DNA of 64,000 nucleotides from Alphaproteobacteria bacterium (GCA_030424845.1 JAUHWC010000002.1:1-64000), one strand, 5' to 3'. Shown: positions 1 through 8,555, numbered from the stretch's first letter. Notes: generated by a model from the letters alone, not told the origin. A program made the numbers and translations.

Positions 1-1495
1 GCCAGCGATCCATGATGACCGCGGCGATCTGCCGTCCTTTGCCCGCTCCGGTTCCGTCGCCGAGGAAGAAGCCTTGGCGGTAGGAGTGTCCGTCCTCGGA
101 GAGTTCCAGCGAGGTGCCTTCCTGGCTTACCTTGAACTGGCCCGGAAGATCGCGCGCAAATGCCTGGGCAGCGTAGACCAGTGTCTCGCATTGCGCTTCG
201 GACAGAAGGCCATCCGCCTGCCAGCCTGCGGGTAGGCGCGGGCTAACGTCCGGCTGCGGCGCCGCGACCGAACCCATTGCGACCGATTCCACGAGTGGGG
301 TGGGATGGACCGGTGCATCTTCGAAGGCGATGCGACTGGGCCGGTAAGGCAGGTAGATGCCTGTCTGTTCAGGCACCGGCGCGGGGTCGGCCAAGACCGA
401 ATAGGCCAGGTCGATCGCGCTCGCCGTGACTGCTCGTGTCGCAGCGAATGGCGCCACCGGCCGGACCGACGCGCGATGTGTTGAGGTCTTGCCAACGAGG
501 CAGACTGGCTTCCCGATTGGCAGGCGATGGATGTTGGTGGAGGTCTCTACGCGTGGCGGAAGCTCGGTGACAAGTTCATGGAGCGCCATCAGGTCGCAGG
601 TATCTCCGCTGATCGCTGGCTCCGGCGCAGTAGGCACTTTATCGATGACGACGAGGCGAACGGCGATCCCCGTCCCTGTCCGGCGAAACATCTGCTGCAG
701 GCGAACATCGAGGAGCAGCGACGCTTCGTCCAGTGCCCTTGCGAATTTGGAAGCATCGAAGCCTTCGGGCATGATCGCGACAATCCTCGCCCCACTGGCG
801 GCGGCCCGGATCGCGCTGCGTAGGTGGCGCTGCGCCGTCTCGCCATCCTTGCCGCGTTCCTGGCTGCGGGCGAACGGCGGGTTCATCAACACGACCGACG
901 GAACAGGGCCGCGAAGCAGGTCGGCGGTCAGTTCACCGTCATGCGCAGTGATTGTGGCCGTGGGAAAGATATGGCCGAGGCTGTCTCGTCTTGCCGGATC
1001 GATCTCGTTGAGGACCAGCGAAGCGTTCTCGGCGCTGCCCCAAAGAGCAAGGGCACCATTGCCTGCGGACGGTTCGAGTAGGTTGTCTTGCGAAGAGACA
1101 GCTGCAGCCTTCGCCATAAGCCAGGCCAGCGTCGGCGGGGTCGAGAACTGCTGGAGATCAACCTGTGCTTCGCTGCGCACGTGCCGGGGCGGCAAGGCTG
1201 CTTCGAGCCAGTCAAACCGCGCTTCGGCTTCGTGTACGTTCGTCGCCAGATCGATGCGCGAAGACTCTCGCAACCAGAGCAGTGCGCCGATCTCGACCGC
1301 GTTGTTGTAGTCGTCGATTGTCCAGGCGCTTCCCCAGTCCAGTGCGCCGGTTTCCGCGGCGAACAGGTCGTAAATGTCGGCACGGGTAAGGTGACGACCC
1401 GAGGCGAGAAGCGCGGCAATCCTGGCCCCAATGGCGTAGGCCAGGGGCACTGTCGGCAACTGCTCGCCGGCGGGAAACAGGTCTGATTGAAACAT
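1..1495 (-). CDS. strawberry notch-like methylase/helicase, N-terminal part (continues beyond left edge)
   Basis: Open minus frame from ATG at 1495 (MFQSDLFPAGEQLPTVPLAYAIGARIAALL...) to the edge; contains LEPSAGNGALALW (SAM site) and VVLMNPPFARS (NPPF motif), then QGFFLGDGTGAGKGRQIAAVIMDRW (Walker A-like) at the edge. Not in the ORF track because it is open at the window edge. Confidence 0.85.
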   Translation of the reverse strand, partial: MFQSDLFPAGEQLPTVPLAYAIGARIAALLASGRHLTRADIYDLFAAETGALDWGSAWTIDDYNNAVEIGALLWLRESSRIDLATNVHEAEARFDWLEAALPPRHVRSEAQVDLQQFSTPPTLAWLMAKAAAVSSQDNLLEPSAGNGALALWGSAENASLVLNEIDPARRDSLGHIFPTATITAHDGELTADLLRGPVPSVVLMNPPFARSQERGKDGETAQRHLRSAIRAAASGARIVAIMPEGFDASKFARALDEASLLLDVRLQQMFRRTGTGIAVRLVVIDKVPTAPEPAISGDTCDLMALHELVTELPPRVETSTNIHRLPIGKPVCLVGKTSTHRASVRPVAPFAATRAVTASAIDLAYSVLADPAPVPEQTGIYLPYRPSRIAFEDAPVHPTPLVESVAMGSVAAPQPDVSPRLPAGWQADGLLSEAQCETLVYAAQAFARDLPGQFKVSQEGTSLELSEDGHSYRQGFFLGDGTGAGKGRQIAAVIMDRW

Positions 1496-1570
1496 GGCAA
1501 TTCGTCCTCCTGATGAAGGCATCGGGACACGCCCTCTGCCGGATCAGGAATTCGAGAAGCGCTCTCTCCT

Positions 1571-2470
1571 CTACGGCGCCGCCTTGCGGCGCAGCCATGC
1601 TGTAAGTTCATCGTTCCAGTCTGTGTCGCTTGAGGATGGCTTGCGAACGTGGATCTTCCGCCCATCGCGGGCATAAGCTGCCATGCCACGCGACGCGGCC
1701 AGCTCACCGCCAGCATCGTGATCTACGAAGAGATGAAGCTCGGTCGCGCTCTCGGGCACGCTGACGAGGCCGAAGCGCTCATTGCCCAGGGTCGCCCAGA
1801 CGGGAATACCAGTAAGAGCATAGGCCGACATCGCGCTCTCGATACCCTCGGCGAGGCCGAGCTTGCCGGAGGCCGGAGCGAAGAGGCGAACAGCAGCTTC
1901 ACCGAGCGCGCCGAGCGCGCGCTTGGGTTTCTCGAAATCGGCCTTGGCATTGCCCGAAAGAAACGTGCGATGGATGGCGATCGGCCCCTCGTCGAGGCTG
2001 ACCGCCGCAATCATGGCCGGCAAAAAGCGGGTGCGTCCCTTCGGACCAAGCGGCGTTTGTGGATGAAAGCGAAGCGCTGAAGATGCGGCGAGGATGCCGC
2101 GGTTCTCTAGATAGGCCTTTGCCGGACTCGCACTCAGTGGCCGTGCATCGCGCCAGATGCGCAAGGCAGCGGCCGAAGGCTTCGCTGCAGCACCAGTCTC
2201 CATCGTGGGCTCGATTGCGCCTCCCGAGAACAAGGCGGACGTCTGCACGCCTTCACGCGCCAGGGCTGCAAGCACGGACTCCTGATCGCATCCGGCGAAG
2301 CAATGGAGGAGGATGGCTCCATGCCCGAGGGATACGCCGAGCGAGGGCGTGCGGTCGTCATGTGCGGGGCAACGAGCCATGCCCTTGGTGCCGGACCATT
2401 TGCCGCCGCGGCTTTCACAGATACGTCTCGCCGTCTCGGCGAGTGGATGGCTGGTCGTGGCAACGGGCAT
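1571..2470 (-). CDS. CHC2-type zinc finger / toprim domain protein (plasmid/ICE primase-like)
   Basis: MARCPAHDDRTPSLGVS...LLHCFAGCDQESVLAAL and toprim-like LGLAEGIESAMSAYALTGIPVWATLG...LHLFVDHDAGG. Confidence 0.85.
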   Translation of the reverse strand: MPVATTSHPLAETARRICESRGGKWSGTKGMARCPAHDDRTPSLGVSLGHGAILLHCFAGCDQESVLAALAREGVQTSALFSGGAIEPTMETGAAAKPSAAALRIWRDARPLSASPAKAYLENRGILAASSALRFHPQTPLGPKGRTRFLPAMIAAVSLDEGPIAIHRTFLSGNAKADFEKPKRALGALGEAAVRLFAPASGKLGLAEGIESAMSAYALTGIPVWATLGNERFGLVSVPESATELHLFVDHDAGGELAASRGMAAYARDGRKIHVRKPSSSDTDWNDELTAWLRRKAAP

Positions 2471-2604
2471 AAGGGCTCCTTCGCAGGCTCGGGTCCCCCA
2501 TGACCGCTATCCTCCCCTCTCACTGTCGGGACGGACAATCTGTTTTCCTACATGTTCTATTTATGTTCTATTCCGATTCGCTGCAAGCGGCGGGAGTATG
2601 AAGG

Positions 2605-3171
2605 ATGAAATTGGCTTTGATGATCGGCATGATGGCGAGCGCCAGTATCATGGTGCCTTGCGCACAAGCGCGGGAGTTCGCCCTTCTGGAACATCGCTAT
2701 GAGCAGCCTGCTACCGCTGGTGATCAAGAGCTCTGGACCAGCGAGGAAGCGCGGTCGAGGGTACTGCTCCCTGCATCCTATCGCGAAGCACTTTACGAGC
2801 CGCTGATCAGGGAGGCTGAGGTTCGGTATCGTCTCCCGCCTGGACTGATGCAGGCCTTGGTGTGGGCCGAGTCTCGTTTCAATCCGATGGCGATCAGCCC
2901 GGCTGGCGCTGCCGGACTTGCGCAACTAATGCCGGCAACCGCCCGCGAGCTTGGCGTTCGGAACCGGCATGATCCCGCCCAGAACATCGATGGTGGTGCG
3001 CGCTATCTGCGGCAAATGTTGGACCGCTTTGGCGACGTCCATCTGGCGCTTGCCGCTTACAATGCTGGTCCGGGCGCAGTTGCTCGCGCTGGTGGCATCC
3101 CGAGAAATCGGGAAACGCCAGCATATGTCAGAAGCGTTTTGCAGCGTTGGATGGCATACAGGCCGTCATGA
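2605..3171 (+). CDS. lytic transglycosylase (SLT domain)
   Basis: GLMQALVWAESRFNPMAISPAGAAGLAQLMPATARELGVRN...GGARYLRQML...ALAAYNAGPGAV. Confidence 0.92.
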   Translation: MKLALMIGMMASASIMVPCAQAREFALLEHRYEQPATAGDQELWTSEEARSRVLLPASYREALYEPLIREAEVRYRLPPGLMQALVWAESRFNPMAISPAGAAGLAQLMPATARELGVRNRHDPAQNIDGGARYLRQMLDRFGDVHLALAAYNAGPGAVARAGGIPRNRETPAYVRSVLQRWMAYRPS

Positions 3172-3371
3172 ATTCGAATCGAAAACGTATCAGCGGACGG
3201 CTCGAGCAACTGCCACGCGGCTTCGCCATCGTAACCGAGGCGGGCGATCATTGGGTGCTCGAAGACGTCGAGCCGGCAAACGACCATTTCGGCAACGAAG
3301 TGACAGTGGAAGGCGAAGTCGTCGGTCTCGATCGCTTGCGCGTCGATTGGCTAGGCGAAATCGCCAACTGA
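3147..3371 (+). CDS. small DUF5818-like protein
   Basis: 74 aa, overlaps the end of the transglycosylase ORF; RISGRLEQLPRGFAIVTEAGDHWVLE. Confidence 0.6.
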   Translation: MDGIQAVMNSNRKRISGRLEQLPRGFAIVTEAGDHWVLEDVEPANDHFGNEVTVEGEVVGLDRLRVDWLGEIAN

Positions 3372-3506
3372 ATGGCATCGCATCTCTCCTCAATTTGTCG
3401 TCAAACTTGGTCCTAGCCAAGCGAAAGTGTGGGCCTGACTGTGGGTCTGAAAATCTCGAGGACTCAGAATTTTCCTTTATCTCCGCTGGTTATTGGAAAT
3501 GTCGGT

Positions 3507-3524
3507 CGGACTCCGTCTCCGCCA
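3507..3524. repeat. 18-bp direct repeat CGGACTCCGTCTCCGCCA, copy 1 (candidate att site)
   Basis: Identical to 11289-11306; brackets the accessory genes. Confidence 0.6.
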
Positions 3525-3606
3525 CCTTATTAATAATAACAGATGCTTATGGGTGCATATGTCATGCTACCCACCATCTTACCCACCTTTAAAACGGTGC
3601 TATCTA

Positions 3607-3624
3607 ACCAGCCACCGTCTGGTC
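3607..3624. repeat. 18-bp stem-loop repeat ACCAGCCACCGTCTGGTC, copy 1
   Basis: Identical to 4267-4284; ACCAG...CTGGT forms a short stem. Confidence 0.6.
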
Positions 3625-3794
3625 GGCTCCCTGATTTGACACCCCCACCCCCTGTGAAATCCTGACCAGCGGCACCCCACTGGGACGGCACCCCCCGATC
3701 CGTCAGATGGGACCCACGGGTTGTGTATACATACTAATCTGCGCGTTCGGTGTTCACCCTTGGAGCGAGTCGTTCGGTGACTAGTTCCAAGCTA

Positions 3795-4229
3795 TCAATC
3801 GCAGCGATGATCACCCCAATAGCGCTCCCAACGCAACGCCCACCCACCAGCAACCATGGCGCAGGACAGGTCGCCACCTATCGGTGAGACACACCAAGCA
3901 GCCGTGCGGCTTCCGACACCGTTACCAAGAGACGTGCAGGTCATTGTCGGACCCTCAACGAGAACATGTCCCTGCCCGCTACGACCAGTGGGTCTACCAA
4001 CCAGTCTCACAAGTGCATCTCTAGCTTCCTCAGCGCTTGCATCAGGGCAGGGCTGGTTACTGCGGCAGGTCCCGTCCATTTCACGCGCAGCAATACCGGA
4101 CAGCCTGATCCTAGGTCCCTCTTCGCACCAGATAGGGCCATCACCGTCCCAGACTCTAATGGGAGTGCAGGTGAACACCTGACCAGTTGGAACTACCGCT
4201 GTGGCGGCGAGGATGAGTAGGGATATCAT
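3795..4229 (-). CDS. thermonuclease (SNase-like) family protein, exported
   Basis: Signal peptide then PIRVWDGDGPIWCEEGPRIRLSGIAAREMDG...CPDASAEEARDALVRLVG. Confidence 0.8.
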   Translation of the reverse strand: MISLLILAATAVVPTGQVFTCTPIRVWDGDGPIWCEEGPRIRLSGIAAREMDGTCRSNQPCPDASAEEARDALVRLVGRPTGRSGQGHVLVEGPTMTCTSLGNGVGSRTAAWCVSPIGGDLSCAMVAGGWALRWERYWGDHRCD

Positions 4230-4266
4230 CGGGCAATAAAGGAACCACGGTGAAGCCTACCGCCCG

Positions 4267-4284
4267 ACCAGCCACCGTCTGGTC
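4267..4284. repeat. 18-bp stem-loop repeat ACCAGCCACCGTCTGGTC, copy 2
   Basis: Identical to 3607-3624. Confidence 0.6.
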
Positions 4285-4296
4285 TGCTCATGATGA

Positions 4297-4701
4297 TCAA
4301 CGCATCCGTGCTCGACAAACAGCACGGTGCAAGGCTCCTGAGGGGTCGTAGTCCCTCCCCCAGTCAATAATACTCTTCCAAGTCTCGACGCCCTCAACTT
4401 CCTGTACCCGTCCGTTGCGCAGATAGGTCAGGCTCTGGACGAGCCTGATAGCCGGTTCGGCACAATCAACTTCATAGAGCGCCCTGACTTCCCGAACATC
4501 ACGGTTCTCGTCGCCGTAACGATCACGTGCCCAGACTTGCCTGTTATCTCCCTCAGTGCGGACCGAACCGGCATCGTAAGAAGACACCACTCCAGCTTCG
4601 CTATCGCGACCAAACTCCACCCACTGTTCAACATCGTCAGCTGCCTGTGCAGCAACAGAAGCAAGGAAGGCGCATAGTGGAAGGATAGTCTTGAGTATCA
4701 C
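4297..4701 (-). CDS. small exported protein, surface-adhesin E-like
   Basis: Signal peptide MILKTILPLCAFLASVAAQA; SSYDAGSVRTEGDNRQVWARDRYGDE...ALYEVDCAEPAIRLVQSLTY. Confidence 0.55.
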   Translation of the reverse strand: MILKTILPLCAFLASVAAQAADDVEQWVEFGRDSEAGVVSSYDAGSVRTEGDNRQVWARDRYGDENRDVREVRALYEVDCAEPAIRLVQSLTYLRNGRVQEVEGVETWKSIIDWGRDYDPSGALHRAVCRARMR

Positions 4702-5021
4702 GCGCCTGCTCTCCCCTTCGGTTTCCTACCCCGCCATCGCGGCGTTCCTTTGGGCACCAGCCCGTATGCGAATGATAGTGCCTCAAGCTCGTGCAGTTCT
4801 GCAAGCCTCTTGCTCCGCTCGGCCTTGGCTTCGAGCGTCTCCTGCCCATGCTGGCAGTTCCAGTGGTCCTTGCCCCGCTTAATAGCTTCAGGCTTCTTGG
4901 CACCGTGGTATCTGCACACGGCCATACCGTAGGCGGCTGGGTTGCGGCACTGGTCACCCCATGCCTTGCACTGAGCCTTGCACCGAGGTGCATTACCAGA
5001 GATGATGTTGGGCAGCGGCAT
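4698..5021 (-). CDS. HGGxSTG-type small cysteine-containing protein
   Basis: MPLPNIISGNAPRCKAQCKAWGDQCRNPAAYGMAVCRYHGAKKPEAIKRGKDHWNCQHGQETLEAKAER. Confidence 0.65.
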   Translation of the reverse strand: MPLPNIISGNAPRCKAQCKAWGDQCRNPAAYGMAVCRYHGAKKPEAIKRGKDHWNCQHGQETLEAKAERSKRLAELHELEALSFAYGLVPKGTPRWRGRKPKGRAGA

Positions 5022-5084
5022 GCAGCATTATAGCATGCCACCGGGTGGTGCTGGAGCTTATCTGCCGTTATCCACGAGGAGCGG
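4941..5084. repeat. ~144-bp imperfect direct repeat, copy 1 (5' end of HGGxSTG gene plus its divergent promoter)
   Basis: Aligns to 8475-8619 at constant offset 3534; e.g. ACCAGAGATGATGTTGG(G/A)CAGCGGCATGCAGCATTATAGCATGCC and GTGGTGCTGGAG(C/T)TTATCTGCCGTTATCCAC. Confidence 0.9.
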
Positions 5085-5125
5085 AGTCCACATCTGCAAA
5101 CTAAACTAATAAAGGCGATACTCAA

Positions 5126-8100
5126 ATGCATCGGTCGTTGACTGCATCAGATCTGGATCTCATTGCAAAGACTATTTCGATCCTTCCGGAAGCAGTAGAA
5201 AATTGCGGCGTTGAGATCCGCGAATATGACGCTAACGCTGTCGTACTCCCTGAAGGAGGGGTTGAAGACATAGCCTGCCTCATCCTTTTGGGATCGGTAC
5301 GCACAGCGCTTCAAGCGGATCACGGTGGATTGATCACCCTTGAACGGCACGAACGCGGCGCACTGCTTGACAAAGCGATGTTCAGCCAAAGGCTTTGGTC
5401 TCGGCAGGCCCGCGTCTTGGCTGCCACCCGATCTTTGGTCGCCCTGATCCCTAGCTCCCTCTTACATGCCCGCGAGGACGCTAGCGCAGAATACGGGGAG
5501 CAAAAGGCGATTGAGAGCGATGGTGTAATAGACCATTTAAATGATCTTTCCGAAACGGGCGCGCGTATGGCCGCCTTACTTCAAGAGGAAGGCAAGTTCG
5601 AGGCCTTAGAGATCAAAGCGGGAGACGTCCTTTTTGAAGAGGGCGATGCGGCAGATTTTGCCTGCCTTGTTCTGACCGGTCGCCTCGAGGCACTTCAATG
5701 GGACCAAGGCGTGCAAAAGGTAATTGGCTCCAGTGGGCCGGGAACCTTGGTTGGCGAGTTGGGCGTTCTTGACCATCAGCCGCGCGCGGCCACGGTACGC
5801 GCGCTTGAGAAGTCGACCGTGGTGTTTCTGTCAGCCGACCTAACACGAAGACTATGTAGTACCGCCGGTTTGTCGAGCTTGACCTCTGCGCTGCGCGCAG
5901 CCTACGCACTTTCGGGCTGGGGCATTGCCTATAGCGTTTTGACGCCAGGCGCTGACGAGGATGAAATCCTCACCACTATACAGCTGGAAGATAATCGGGT
6001 CGTTTCGGTCACCCGCGGGTTGAAATCCCGCATGGTAGTTGCGCGAGCCACGACGCTCCCTGACAAGATCCTACGATCTCAGAATGGTCGGCTTAAGATC
6101 GGCATCGCTGACGACAGACTAGTGCTCGTGGAAGGACCTGAAGGGTGGGCTGATCTTCCGAAGCTGATGGAATATCTGTTGGCCGGACGTATTCTGGAGT
6201 CCTGGCGTCAGTCGGCATTCGAGACGAACGAAACCTTCCTCTTTACCAACGAAACGGAACTGCTGCCTGATTCCGTTGCTTGCGCATGCACGGGCGCGAG
6301 TGTTGCTAAAATCCGTGGGCACGCCGCCGGCGGAGCAACCACACTTAGGGATATTGAACAAGCGTGCGGTGCTGGCGGCGTTTGTGGCGGCTGCCGCAGT
6401 CGCATTTCGACGCTCCTTGGAAGGGAAAATTTTACACTCTGCCAAGCAAAAGTGAGCTCCCTGTGTTCAGGAGCTGTTCGTTTGCTTCTTGAACCGATCG
6501 GTAGCACATTCCCAACTATATCTCCCGGCCAACATGTGGCGGTCGACGGCTTAGTCGACGGGGCATGGTTAACGCGCAGCTACACCGTCGTGCATTGCAA
6601 CGCGCAAACACTCGAGCTCGGCGTGAAAATCGAACAGTATGGTGAATTTTCAAGATGGCTAGCTACTCAGACAGAGCCGACGCTCATGCGGGTGTCTCAG
6701 CCCCAAGGCGACCCAATCACAGCCGGCGGTCCGCCGCTCATGTTTCTAGTTGCTGGTATTGGTGTCACCCCAGCCATAGCCGCTCTTCGCGCGGTCTCCG
6801 ACCAGAGGCGCCTCGATATAACCTATATTTACCGCAGCCGGGACGTTGCAGCTTATCTCACCGAGCTTGAAGACGCAGCCAAAGATGGGCTCATCGAGTT
6901 TCGCGGCATTTGCACCACAGAAACGGACAGACCCGATCTCAAGTCACTGATCGAGAGCGCGTTGACGGCATCTGGCTCGGAGGAAGCCTTTGTTTGTGGG
7001 CCGCCCGAGTGGGCCGAAACTATCACCGGCTTGCTGAAGGAAAAAGGGATCACGGTTCGCACTGAAGCTTTCACCCACTCTGGCACCTCTGGCGGACCTG
7101 CATTGGTCTGCCCTGGATCTTGGCGAGACGCTGCAAAACCACACACCTCCCCAAACTGGACTCAATACACTTTAGACAATCCAGGGACCCAGCTCGACGA
7201 ATCACGTTCTTTCATCGAGCAATTCTTCAGTGAACACGATGGCATGGGCGGCTTTGAAAGCCGTTGGCGTGAAGTTGAAGGAGAAATCCAAAGCACTGGC
7301 AGTTACCATCAGACAATTGAAGAAATGTCCTTTGGAGCAAAAGTTGCTTGGCGCAACTCAACTAAATGTATTGGGCGTCTTTACTGGTCAGGCTTAAAGG
7401 TTCGTGATTGTCGACATATCAAACACCCTGATGATGTGGCAACAGAACTCTTCAAGCACCTCGATTTAGCCTACAATAATGGGAATCTCAAACCAGTTAT
7501 GACGGTTTTTGATCCAGGCTCGATTGACCAACCTGCTGTACGCATCTGGAACCCTCAACTAATGCGTTACGCTGGATATCAAAATGGTCAGGAAAAGCCT
7601 GTTGGTGATCCTGCACAGTTGGAATTAACTAGAGCCATACAAAAATTAGGCTGGCGGGGTGTGGGATCTGACTTCGACTTATTGCCAATTGTCGTGGAAG
7701 TTGCGGGACACAAGCCCCAAGTCTACGAAATTCCGGCCGAACAACGGTATGAAGTGGACATTCGCCATCCGGATTATCCGCGCCTACACGAACTTGGCTT
7801 GAAATGGTACGCAGTTCCCGCAGTCTCAGACATGGCCCTAGACTGTGGGGGCATCCTGTATCGCTGCGCACCGTTTAATGGGTGGTACATGGCCACTGAG
7901 ATTGGCGCGCGGAACTTCACTGATGTGGAACGATATAATCTAGCGCTCGAGGTTGCACAGAAACTTGGTCTTGATACGAGCCGTGAGAGCAACCTCTGGC
8001 GTGACAAAGTCCTCATAGCAATGACTGAAGCTGTGCTTTGGAGTTTTGAGGCTGACGGCGTTAAGATCGCAGACCACTTCAGTGCTTCTCTTGAGTTTCT

Positions 8101-8269
8101 GCAGTTCTGCAAAAATGAACAAGAGCAAGGGCGGGATGTGCAAGGACACTGGCCTTGGCTGGTGCCTCCGATCGGCGGGTCTGCGACACCGCTTTTTCTA
8201 GATCAATGGAATGATTTGGACATCAAGCCCGCTCTTAGACCGCAAGATCCCTGCAGCTGGGAAGGGTGA
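5126..8269 (+). CDS. self-contained nitric oxide synthase: tandem cNMP-binding-like domains, BFD-like [2Fe-2S], FAD/NAD(P) reductase, NOS oxygenase
   Basis: 1047 aa. cNMP PBC motif GELGVLDHQPRAATVRA (aa 210-226); CxC-x31-CxxC (C386, C388, C420, C423); FAD RSYT (aa 484-487), GIGVTP, CGP; NOSox WRNSTKCIGRLYWSGL (heme Cys748), FNGWYMATEIGARNF, HWPWLVPPIGGSATPLF. Confidence 0.95.
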   Translation: MHRSLTASDLDLIAKTISILPEAVENCGVEIREYDANAVVLPEGGVEDIACLILLGSVRTALQADHGGLITLERHERGALLDKAMFSQRLWSRQARVLAATRSLVALIPSSLLHAREDASAEYGEQKAIESDGVIDHLNDLSETGARMAALLQEEGKFEALEIKAGDVLFEEGDAADFACLVLTGRLEALQWDQGVQKVIGSSGPGTLVGELGVLDHQPRAATVRALEKSTVVFLSADLTRRLCSTAGLSSLTSALRAAYALSGWGIAYSVLTPGADEDEILTTIQLEDNRVVSVTRGLKSRMVVARATTLPDKILRSQNGRLKIGIADDRLVLVEGPEGWADLPKLMEYLLAGRILESWRQSAFETNETFLFTNETELLPDSVACACTGASVAKIRGHAAGGATTLRDIEQACGAGGVCGGCRSRISTLLGRENFTLCQAKVSSLCSGAVRLLLEPIGSTFPTISPGQHVAVDGLVDGAWLTRSYTVVHCNAQTLELGVKIEQYGEFSRWLATQTEPTLMRVSQPQGDPITAGGPPLMFLVAGIGVTPAIAALRAVSDQRRLDITYIYRSRDVAAYLTELEDAAKDGLIEFRGICTTETDRPDLKSLIESALTASGSEEAFVCGPPEWAETITGLLKEKGITVRTEAFTHSGTSGGPALVCPGSWRDAAKPHTSPNWTQYTLDNPGTQLDESRSFIEQFFSEHDGMGGFESRWREVEGEIQSTGSYHQTIEEMSFGAKVAWRNSTKCIGRLYWSGLKVRDCRHIKHPDDVATELFKHLDLAYNNGNLKPVMTVFDPGSIDQPAVRIWNPQLMRYAGYQNGQEKPVGDPAQLELTRAIQKLGWRGVGSDFDLLPIVVEVAGHKPQVYEIPAEQRYEVDIRHPDYPRLHELGLKWYAVPAVSDMALDCGGILYRCAPFNGWYMATEIGARNFTDVERYNLALEVAQKLGLDTSRESNLWRDKVLIAMTEAVLWSFEADGVKIADHFSASLEFLQFCKNEQEQGRDVQGHWPWLVPPIGGSATPLFLDQWNDLDIKPALRPQDPCSWEG

Positions 8270-8286
8270 GATGGAATGTATATGGA

Positions 8287-8484
8287 TTACCCTCCGACTT
8301 GCACATTCCCATTCTGCCCTTTTGCCGCTTCCACTTGGACTATCATCGCTCTGGCCTGACCCCGCTGGCGGTGTAGTTCAGCCAAGGCAGTATCCATCTG
8401 GGTTGCATCTACGTAGGACGCAGCGTCTGCCGCTAGTATCTCAGTTTCGTTCAATAAGCGCTCTGCAAGGTGCAGTTGTGGCAC
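8287..8484 (-). CDS. hypothetical 65-aa protein
   Basis: ORF MPQLHLAERLLNETEILAADAASYVDATQMDTALAELHRQRGQARAMIVQVEAAKGQ; amphipathic composition, starts inside repeat copy 2. Confidence 0.3.
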   Translation of the reverse strand: MPQLHLAERLLNETEILAADAASYVDATQMDTALAELHRQRGQARAMIVQVEAAKGQNGNVQVGG

Positions 8485-8555
8485 TGCTCGCCCCTTGCCT
8501 TACACTGAGCCTTGCACTGGGGTGTATTACCAGAGATGATGTTGGACAGCGGCAT
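8451..8555 (-). pseudogene. truncated second copy of the HGGxSTG gene
   Basis: MPLSNIISGNTPQCKAQCKARGEQCHNCTLQSAY* versus MPLPNIISGNAPRCKAQCKAWGDQCRNPAAYG... of 4698-5021; homology ends near 8475. Confidence 0.8.

Noticed and set aside
928-1716. 262-aa minus-strand ORF in the track
   Set aside because: Out of frame with the methylase frame starting at 1495, which carries the SAM-site and NPPF motifs.
3507-3524. tRNA or tmRNA gene at the att-like repeat
   Set aside because: Only a CTCCGCCA-type 3' end resemblance; no foldable cloverleaf could be assembled by eye at either copy.
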